In this document: positions 57,101 to 64,000 of the stretch, one piece after another | Numbering within the stretch: position 1 is the stretch's first letter | How the letters are laid out: each line of letters begins with the position of its first letter | NCBI RefSeq assembly: GCF_030813915.1 | Contig: NZ_JAUSUJ010000005.1 | Span: 62,001 to 126,000, forward strand | Origin: Rhodoplanes tepidamans | GTDB lineage: Bacteria > Pseudomonadota > Alphaproteobacteria > Rhizobiales > Xanthobacteraceae | Direction: 5' to 3' | Length of the DNA stretch: 64,000 bases | Translations under genes and position numbers: made by a program | The notes under the pieces: model-generated | Databases searched by the model: none | Seen by the model: only the letters and a program-made list of their open reading frames with translations | What the model was told of the DNA's origin: nothing

Positions 57101-57138
57101 GCTGAAACTTTACCCGACAACTATCCTCGTGAGAACCC

Positions 57139-58371
<1,233 letters not shown>

Positions 58372-58651
58372 GCTGTCTCGGCCGGCCGGCCGCTCCTCGT
58401 GCCGACGGGCCCGGCGGTCCGGGCCCCTTGGTCGGCAAATGAAATTCGCGGCGGACTATAGGCGGACGGCGCGCCCGCGCAAGCCGAGCCCCCGCCCGGC
58501 AGGGATGCCGCCCGCACAACCGGCCCGGGCGCGCGGCGCGGCCGGCACCCGGCAGGGCTTGTCGAACGATTTCAGAGATTTGGTTCCGGCCCGGGGCGCG
58601 ACCGCCGGCGCCGGCCCGCCCGCGGCGAGGCCGGCCGCCGGCGCTTCCGCC
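58372..58651. other. Intergenic region upstream of argG
   Basis: About 280 bases between argG and the siderophore reductase, both on the minus strand. It must hold the argG promoter, probably in the less GC-rich stretch AAATGAAATTCGCGG near 58437-58451. No gene, riboswitch or repeat was recognised. Confidence 0.5.
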
Positions 58652-59548
58652 TCAGTCGGCCGCCTCCGCCGGGATGCCGCGCTCGGCCAGCTCCTCGCGC
58701 CACGTCTTGAAGTAGTCCTCGTCGCGGTCGTTGTCGTAGGCGTCGTGATAGGCGTTCTCGTTCAGGCCGGCGCGCCAGTAGCCGATGGCGTGGATCTGGC
58801 GCCGGTCGAGCTTGCGCTCCTCGCGGGCATAGGCGCGCAGGGCCCGGACCGTGGAGGATTCGCCGCACACCCAGGCGAACGGCCGCTGCGCCGCCGCCGG
58901 CCAGGGCAGCGCCAGCACGGCGTCGCGCAGCAGCGTGTTGCGTCCGGGCGGCAGGCCGTCGCGGTGCAGCCAGGTGAGCACGATGCCGTCCGGCTTGCGG
59001 AGCTGCTGCTCCTCGGCCGCGTCGGGTATCTCCACGAGGGCATGGCCGACGGCGTCGGCCGGCAGCTTCTCCAGGACGTGGGCGATCGCCGGCAGCGCTG
59101 TGTGATCGCCGGCGAACAGGTACCAGTCGGCGGGGAGCACCTTGCGTCCGCCCGGCCCGCCGACGCCGACCAGGTCGCCCGGCTTGGCCCGGCGGGCGAA
59201 GCGCGTCGCCTCGCCGTCGGCGTGCAGGACGAAGTCGACGGCGAGCTCCCCCCTGACGGCGTCGAGCCAGCGCAGCGTGTAGGTGCGGACGATCGGACGC
59301 AGCGGATCCTTGGGCCAGACCGGCTTTCCGTTCGGCCCCTGCAGCGGCCAGCCCGGATCCGCGACGCCCTCCGGCGCGAACAGGATCTTGATGTTCATGG
59401 CGTCGTCGCGCATCCCGGCGATCTCCTCGCCGCCGAGGATCAGGCGGCGCATCTGCGGCGTCACGGTTTCGGTGCGGAGCACCTCGAGAATCCGGATGCC
59501 GCGGTAGCGGGCCGGCGGTCCGGCCGTCGGGGTGGACGGAGCGGTCAT
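58652..59548 (-). CDS. Siderophore-interacting protein (FAD/NAD(P)H ferric-siderophore reductase)
   Basis: A 298-residue cytoplasmic flavoprotein that reduces ferric siderophores to release iron. The FAD-binding domain has PIVRTYTLRWLDAVRGELAV and DFVLHADGEATRFARRAKPG, followed by the NAD(P)H domain (FAGDHTALPAIAHVLEKLPA; AWVCGESSTVRALRAYAREE). These match the SIP family (ViuB/YqjH). It is the last gene of the siderophore cassette, 19 bases after the ATPase gene. Confidence 0.93.
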   Translation of the reverse strand: MTAPSTPTAGPPARYRGIRILEVLRTETVTPQMRRLILGGEEIAGMRDDAMNIKILFAPEGVADPGWPLQGPNGKPVWPKDPLRPIVRTYTLRWLDAVRGELAVDFVLHADGEATRFARRAKPGDLVGVGGPGGRKVLPADWYLFAGDHTALPAIAHVLEKLPADAVGHALVEIPDAAEEQQLRKPDGIVLTWLHRDGLPPGRNTLLRDAVLALPWPAAAQRPFAWVCGESSTVRALRAYAREERKLDRRQIHAIGYWRAGLNENAYHDAYDNDRDEDYFKTWREELAERGIPAEAAD

Positions 59549-59567
59549 GGAAGGTCCCTCGTGGCTG

Positions 59568-60401
59568 TCAGGCTGCGGTGGGTCGCGGATCGAACGGGTG
59601 GGCGGCCGGCCCGCCGGGAGCCGGCGGCAGGGCGCCCTCGACGACGACGTGCGGAATGCCGGCCGGATCCTGCTCGATGCGGGCCGCGACGCCCCACACG
59701 GCGGCGAGCGTTCGCGCGGTCAGCGCCTCGGCCGGGGTGCCGATCGCCGCGACGCGCCCGTGGTCGAGCACGACGACGCGCTCGGCCCAGCGGGCGGCGA
59801 GATTGAGGTCGTGCAGGACGACCAGCACGGTGCGACCCTCCGCGGCGAGCGAGCGGGCGGCCTCCATCACGGTGACCTGGTGGCGCAGATCGAGCGCGCT
59901 GGTCGGCTCGTCGAGCAGCAGGAGGCGCGGCTCGCGCACCAGCGCCTGGGCGAGGCTGACGAGCTGGCGCTGGCCGCCGGAGAGCTGATCGAGCGAATCG
60001 AGCGCGAGATCGGCGATTCCGAGCCGGTCGAGGGTGGCGACGGCGCGCCGCGCCGCATCGGCACCGGCGAGCTCGTCGGGCCGCGACGCCTCGAAGGCGG
60101 CGACGATCGATTCCAGCACCGAGAGCGCGACGCCCTGGGGCAGCGCCTGGGGCATGAAGCCGATCAGGTCGGCCCGCGCGGCGAGCGGCATGCGCAGGAG
60201 CTCGGCGTCGCCGAACTGGACCCGGCCCTCCGCCTGCACCAGCCCGGCCAGCGCCTTGAGCAGCGTCGACTTCCCCGCCGCATTGGGCCCGACCAGTGCC
60301 GTGACGGCGGCGGCCGGCAGCGGCGGCAGCGAGAGGTCGCGGATCACCGGGCGGCGCGGATAGCCGGCCGAGAGACGCGCGATGGTCAGCGTCGCGTGCA
60401 T
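59568..60401 (-). CDS. Iron-siderophore ABC transporter ATP-binding protein (FecE/FepC-like)
   Basis: A 277-residue ATPase. Walker A GPNAAGKSTLLKALAGL, signature LSGGQRQLVSLAQALV, Walker [14 protein letters not shown] and H-loop VLHDLNLAARWAERVVVL are complete. The ATG overlaps the permease stop (ATGA). It drives uptake of a ferric siderophore with the FecCD-type permease encoded upstream. Confidence 0.94.
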   Translation of the reverse strand: MHATLTIARLSAGYPRRPVIRDLSLPPLPAAAVTALVGPNAAGKSTLLKALAGLVQAEGRVQFGDAELLRMPLAARADLIGFMPQALPQGVALSVLESIVAAFEASRPDELAGADAARRAVATLDRLGIADLALDSLDQLSGGQRQLVSLAQALVREPRLLLLDEPTSALDLRHQVTVMEAARSLAAEGRTVLVVLHDLNLAARWAERVVVLDHGRVAAIGTPAEALTARTLAAVWGVAARIEQDPAGIPHVVVEGALPPAPGGPAAHPFDPRPTAA

Positions 60402-61480
60402 CACCGCCCCCGCCGCGTCAGCACGAGGGTCATGAAGATCGGCACCCCGATCAGCGAGGTGATCAGTCCGATCGGCAGCACCACGCCCGGGACGGCGGTC
60501 TTGCTCGCCACCGAGGCGAGCGACATCAGCACGGCGCCGCAGAGCGCGCTCGCCGGCAGGAAGAAGCGGTGGTCCTCCCCGATCAGCAGGCGGGCGATGT
60601 GCGGCCCGACCAGGCCGACGAAGGCGATGACGCCGACATAGGCGACGGCGGCGCCGGTGAGCAGGCTCAGCCGCATCAGCGAGAACAGGCGAAGCCGGCC
60701 GATGTCGATTCCGAGGCTGCGGGCCCGCTCGACCCCGAGGCGCAGCGCGGTCAGCTTCCACGCGGCCCTGAACGAGAACGGCACCACGCAGGCGATCACC
60801 AGGCCGAGGATCGCGATCTTCTCCCGATTCGCCCGCGACAGGCTGCCCATGGTCCAGAACACCAGCTGCTGCAGCGCCTGCTCGCTCGCCACGAACTGGG
60901 TGATGGCGACCAGTGCGTTGAAGGTGAAGAACAGCGCGATGCCGAACAGCACCAGGGTCTCGCCGCCGTGGCGCAGGCGGCTCAGCACCTGTAGCAGCAT
61001 GGCGGAGCCGAAGGCGAACACGAAGGCGTTGACCGGGATGCTCCACTCGGCCGGCACGCCGGGCAGCGCGACGCCGAGCACGATGGCGACCGCCGCCCCG
61101 AAGGTCGCGGCCGCCGACATGCCGAGCGTGAACGGGCTCGCCATCGGATTGTTCAGCACGGTCTGCATCTCGGCGCCGGCGAGCGCCAGCGCGACACCGA
61201 CCAGGATCGCCATCGCGGCCTGCGGCAGCCGCACGTCGAAGACGATCACGGCGGCGGCGCGGCCGAGCTCCTGAGGAAAGAGGATCCCGCGCAGCACGTC
61301 GACGATCGAGAGCGCCGACGGGCCGGTGGCGAGGTCGAGCAGGAAGGCGGCGATACCGGCGAGCGCGAGCCCGGCCACCACGGCGGCCCGCCGCCGCAGC
61401 AGCCGCCGGTGCGCGACCAGCGCGCTCTCGGCCGCGGCGGAGAGCGGCGACGCGACCGGCTGTCCGAGCAACGCCGCCAC
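60401..61480 (-). CDS. Iron-siderophore ABC transporter permease (FecCD family)
   Basis: A membrane protein of about 359 residues with around ten helices. Conserved segments are DVRLPQAAMAILVGVALALA (the R-LP motif), GAEMQTVLNNPMASPFTLGM, and the C-terminal VAYVGVIAFVGLVGPHIARL and GVPIFMTLVL. The start is inferred as GTG 61480, three bases from the binding-protein stop; no ATG gives a complete protein. It is a homodimeric channel in this family. Confidence 0.92.
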   Translation of the reverse strand: MAALLGQPVASPLSAAAESALVAHRRLLRRRAAVVAGLALAGIAAFLLDLATGPSALSIVDVLRGILFPQELGRAAAVIVFDVRLPQAAMAILVGVALALAGAEMQTVLNNPMASPFTLGMSAAATFGAAVAIVLGVALPGVPAEWSIPVNAFVFAFGSAMLLQVLSRLRHGGETLVLFGIALFFTFNALVAITQFVASEQALQQLVFWTMGSLSRANREKIAILGLVIACVVPFSFRAAWKLTALRLGVERARSLGIDIGRLRLFSLMRLSLLTGAAVAYVGVIAFVGLVGPHIARLLIGEDHRFFLPASALCGAVLMSLASVASKTAVPGVVLPIGLITSLIGVPIFMTLVLTRRGR

Positions 61481-61482
61481 CC

Positions 61483-62625
61483 CTACCGCCCTCCCGGCGG
61501 TGGGTTCAGCGACACCCAATAGGTGCCGCGCATGGGAACGGCGAGCAGCGTCTGGTTGGCGACCGCGAGGCTCGCGTCGGGATCGACGTCGCCGAACAGC
61601 TTCGGATGGAACCAGCGCGCCAGCGCCTCGAGCGCCAGCACGTTGAGCGGGAAGTTTCCGAACAGATGCCACAGGCCGTGGACGCGGCCGTTGCGCACGG
61701 CGGAGAGATCGGCGAGGCCCGGGCGGCTGACGATCTCCTGCAGCCGGGCCCGCGACTCCGCGGCATCGACGCCGGGCCCGAGCACCAGCCCGCCGGTGCC
61801 GGCGAGATGCTGGCCGCCGGTGCCGACATAGATCTCGGGATCGCGCCCCAGCACGTATTCGAGGCCGATCGGGCCGAACGGCGTCTTCAGCACGTCGGCC
61901 GCGATGTTGTGGCCGCCGGCGACGTCGATGAACGCCCCGATGGTGGCGCGTCCGGGAGCGTTGCAGCACTCGTTGAGGCCGGCATGGGCATTCATCAGCA
62001 CGGTCGGCACCACCGGCCTTGTGGCGGCGAGGCGATCGCGGATGCGGCCGGTCCGGGTCTCGTTGAACTGCACGACCTTCTCGGCGGCCTCCTCGCGGCC
62101 GAGCAGGCGGCCGAGCAGCCGCAGGCTCGGCACGATGTTGTCGAGCGGTTTGGCGATCAGATCGATGAACACGACCGGCACGCCGGCGGCCTCGAAGCGG
62201 GCGATCGTCTCCTTGGAGCGGATCGACGGGCCATAGCCGCCGGACAGGATCGCCACGTCGGGCGCCGTCGCCAGCGCCTGCTCGATGGAGAAGCTCTCCT
62301 CCGAGCCGCGGCCGACGATCGGGATGTCGGCGATCGCCGGAAATTTTTCACGGTATTGCCCGTACGTCACCTTGTCCTGGCGCACCAGGTCGCCGGGCCA
62401 GCCGGCGAGCAGCGACACCGGATCGGGATGGACGAGCGCGAGCGTGATGAGCTGGCGCCCCTCGCCGAGCACGATGCGCTTCACCGGCCTGGCGATCTCG
62501 ACGCGCCGGCCGAGCACGTCCGTCACCGTGATCACGTCGCGCGCGGCGCGGGCGCGGCGCGGCAGCAGCGTGCCGAGCGCCGCGGCGGCACCGGTGCGCA
62601 GGAGCGTGCGGCGGGAGAAGGTCAT
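61483..62625 (-). CDS. Tat-exported iron-siderophore ABC transporter substrate-binding protein
   Basis: A 380-residue periplasmic binding protein of the TroA/BtuF/FecB-like fold. A twin-arginine signal (MTFSRRTLLRTGAAAALGTL, cleaved near ARA) is followed by VITVTDVLGRRVEIARPVKR, typical of the family, ATAPDVAILSGG, and KTPFGPIGLEYVLGRDPEIY. A vicinal Cys pair (LNECCNAPGR) is unusual. The start at 62625 was chosen at the Tat motif; upstream in-frame codons run into a repeat element. Confidence 0.92.
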   Translation of the reverse strand: MTFSRRTLLRTGAAAALGTLLPRRARAARDVITVTDVLGRRVEIARPVKRIVLGEGRQLITLALVHPDPVSLLAGWPGDLVRQDKVTYGQYREKFPAIADIPIVGRGSEESFSIEQALATAPDVAILSGGYGPSIRSKETIARFEAAGVPVVFIDLIAKPLDNIVPSLRLLGRLLGREEAAEKVVQFNETRTGRIRDRLAATRPVVPTVLMNAHAGLNECCNAPGRATIGAFIDVAGGHNIAADVLKTPFGPIGLEYVLGRDPEIYVGTGGQHLAGTGGLVLGPGVDAAESRARLQEIVSRPGLADLSAVRNGRVHGLWHLFGNFPLNVLALEALARWFHPKLFGDVDPDASLAVANQTLLAVPMRGTYWVSLNPPPGGR

Positions 62626-62661
62626 GACGCGTCTTTCAGAGGAGCGGCAGGCACGGCGCGA

Positions 62662-62803
62662 ACCCTCTCCCCTCGTGGGAGAGGGTGGCTCGCCGCGAAG
62701 CGGCGGGCCGGGTGAGGGGGAGCTCCACAAACTCGGAGTTCGTGGCGCGCCCCCTCACCCGCCTCGCTTCGCTCGGCACCTCTCCCACGAGGGGAGAGGG
62801 GAA
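62662..62803. repeat. Composite palindromic intergenic element, full copy (family A)
   Basis: CCCTCTCCCCTCGTGGGAGA with GGG opens the element, GCCGGGTGAGGGGG and CCCCCTCACCCG form the inner arms, and CCTCTCCCACGAGGGGAGAG closes it. It lies between the esterase and binding-protein genes, inside the siderophore operon. Confidence 0.8.
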
Positions 62804-62820
62804 AAGACGGCGCCATGTGA

Positions 62821-63813
62821 TCACGCGCCCCTCCGATGGCCGACCGGCATTTCACGATCACCCCGCAACGGCCGACCCAGCGCCAGCGTGACGGCGCGCG
62901 AGATCGCGGCCGGGACCACGGAGACATGGTCCTCGTCCGGGAACTCGACGTACTCGGCCGTGAGCCCGCGGCCGGCGAGCGGGGCGAGGCGCGCCGCCAT
63001 CTCGCGAGCATTGTCGATCATCCGGTTACGGCGCTTCCAGTCGGCCCGGACCGCGGCGTCGGCGCCGTCGATCTCGACCGCGGTCGGCTCCTGCTCGCAG
63101 CCGCCCATCGTGATCAGCAGGCGAAGATCCGCCCCGGGCCGAAGCGCCGCGACGAAGGCACGCTCGTGCGCCTCGACCACGCGGTCGGCGAACCAGATCG
63201 ACGGGCTCGCGGCGACATGGGTGCGGAACAGGCCGGGCCGGGTGAACAGGGCGTAGAGCGTGAGCAGGCCGCCGAAGGAGTGGCCGAACAGCGTGCGCCA
63301 CGCCGGATCGAGCGGAAACTCGGTCCCGATCGCCGGCAGCACGTCGTCGCCGATGAAATCGAGAAACCGGTCGGCGCCGCCGACCGGCGGCCACAGCGAG
63401 CCGTCCGGCCGCGGCGGCATCTCCAGCGGGCCGCGCGGAGCCGGCGTGTAGTCGAAGGTGCGGCGGACGAGGTCGAGCGGCTCGTCGGTCGGATAGCCGA
63501 GCCCGACCACCACGGCCGGCACCACGCCGGTCACCTCCGGCCGGCGTGAGCGCAAGCCCACCGCCTCGACCATGGTGGCGAAGGCGGCGTTGGCGTCGGT
63601 CAGCACGATCAGCGGATAGCCGTCCGGCGACGGCGGCGGCCCGTGCGGCCGCGCCACATAGATGCGATGCTCCAACCCGCCGGCAGGGCGCAGCGTGCGG
63701 ACCTCGGTGTGCGGCAACGCCGCCGGCGGGGGGCCGGAGAACGTACCCTTGCCGGCGGCGTCTTCGACGCGATCGCGCGGACGCACGATCGCGGGTCCGG
63801 TGAAAGCCGTCAC
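62821..63813 (-). CDS. Alpha/beta-hydrolase siderophore esterase (IroE/Fes-like)
   Basis: A 330-residue putative esterase-family hydrolase. The nucleophile elbow GHSFGGLLTLYALF holds the catalytic Ser; PLIVLTDANAAFATMVEAVG and PAVVVGLGYPTDEPLDLVRR precede it, VAASPSIWFADR follows, and the catalytic His is in FPDEDHVSVVPAA. IroE/Fes-type enzymes hydrolyse catecholate siderophores to release iron. No signal peptide is visible. The GTG start at 63813 overlaps the stop of the TonB receptor gene (GTGA). Confidence 0.9.
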   Translation of the reverse strand: MTAFTGPAIVRPRDRVEDAAGKGTFSGPPPAALPHTEVRTLRPAGGLEHRIYVARPHGPPPSPDGYPLIVLTDANAAFATMVEAVGLRSRRPEVTGVVPAVVVGLGYPTDEPLDLVRRTFDYTPAPRGPLEMPPRPDGSLWPPVGGADRFLDFIGDDVLPAIGTEFPLDPAWRTLFGHSFGGLLTLYALFTRPGLFRTHVAASPSIWFADRVVEAHERAFVAALRPGADLRLLITMGGCEQEPTAVEIDGADAAVRADWKRRNRMIDNAREMAARLAPLAGRGLTAEYVEFPDEDHVSVVPAAISRAVTLALGRPLRGDREMPVGHRRGA

Positions 63814-64000
63814 CAGCGATACCTCGCGGTCGCCAGGATGGTGCGGCGGGTGCCCCAGAAGCAGCCGACGTCGATGTTGCCGGTGCCGGTGCCACACGAG
63901 GCGACGTACTCCTTGTCGAACAGGTTGGTGGCGTTGAGCGACAGGCGCAGGCCCTTCAGCTTCGGCTCGATGTACTCGAAGTCATAATGGATGCCGGCGT
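63810..64000 (-). CDS. TonB-dependent siderophore receptor, C-terminal 63 residues (cut by window edge)
   Basis: The minus-strand frame to the window end reads AGIHYDFEYIEPKLKGLRLS, then LNATNLFDKEYVASCGTGTG and NIDVGCFWGTRRTILATARY with final RW. The NLFDKEYVASC motif and the terminal aromatic Trp are the hallmarks of the last beta strands of TonB-dependent ferric-siderophore receptors. The two cysteines near the end form the conserved loop disulfide. It is the first gene of the siderophore operon and continues beyond the window. Confidence 0.93.
   Translation of the reverse strand, partial: AGIHYDFEYIEPKLKGLRLSLNATNLFDKEYVASCGTGTGNIDVGCFWGTRRTILATARYRW

Overview
The window is a very GC-rich (about 70% by eye), densely coded chromosomal segment of an alphaproteobacterium, most likely in the Hyphomicrobiales (Rhizobiales). 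The evidence is the conserved gene set (SRP RNA-dnaX-ybaB/ebfC-recR synteny, Rhizobiales-style Tad pilus locus with cpa gene order, two yejA copies in front of yejBEF), the GTG starts and ATGA/GTGA overlaps, and several families of short palindromic intergenic repeats. Genus cannot be set from the sequence alone. No rRNA, tRNA, CRISPR array, insertion sequence or prophage was seen; the only structured RNA is the 4.5S/SRP RNA.

Layout. 1-10 kb: housekeeping metabolism (DUF167 protein, folD, leuB, asd, kdsB-pheA), a DsbA-like oxidoreductase, and a divergent peroxiredoxin/OxyR-type regulator pair. 10.4-11.1 kb: a membrane-anchored cytochrome c. 11.5-20.4 kb: a Yej-type peptide ABC transporter (two Tat-exported binding proteins, two permeases, one double ATPase), interrupted by a small PIN-domain toxin/antitoxin pair whose toxin overlaps the ATPase gene. 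The second binding protein carries an in-frame copy of an intergenic repeat in its N-terminal coding region. 20.5-25.5 kb: Nudix hydrolase, Tat-exported thiol oxidoreductase, HXXEE membrane protein, NlpC/P60 hydrolase plus M17 aminopeptidase, and a glutathione transferase.

25.6-38.1 kb: a complete Tad/Flp pilus locus: tadD on the plus strand; flp, a second flp, cpaA, cpaB, cpaC, cpaD, cpaE, cpaF/tadA, tadB and tadC on the minus strand; then a stand-alone secretin-N-domain protein and two TadE-like pseudopilins on the plus strand. 38.2-43.6 kb: Lrp regulator, nudC, HIT protein, SRP RNA, dnaX, ebfC, recR. 43.7-45.6 kb: an orphan TctC-type binding protein divergent from an aspartate-dehydrogenase-like gene. 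45.7-48.8 kb: elongation factor P with its two lysine-modification enzymes (EpmA, EpmB). 48.8-51.7 kb: a chemoreceptor and cytochrome b561.

51.9-55.0 kb: a compact set consisting of a RibD-type reductase, a methyltransferase, a GT4 glycosyltransferase and a divergent PTPS/QueD-family protein lacking the canonical catalytic Cys and one zinc His. Its enzyme types suggest a modified (methylated, glycosylated) pteridine-like product. 55.07-57.1 kb: a low-GC two-gene island (AAA ATPase plus TOPRIM-like protein) that looks horizontally acquired and resembles ATPase/nuclease anti-phage pairs. 57.1-58.4 kb: argG. 58.6-64 kb: a ferric-siderophore cassette (TonB receptor C-terminus at the window edge, esterase, Tat-exported binding protein, FecCD permease, ATPase, siderophore-interacting reductase).

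Most notable candidates: the low-GC ATPase/TOPRIM island, the divergent PTPS/glycosyltransferase/methyltransferase/RibD set, and the repeat element domesticated inside the second yejA gene.
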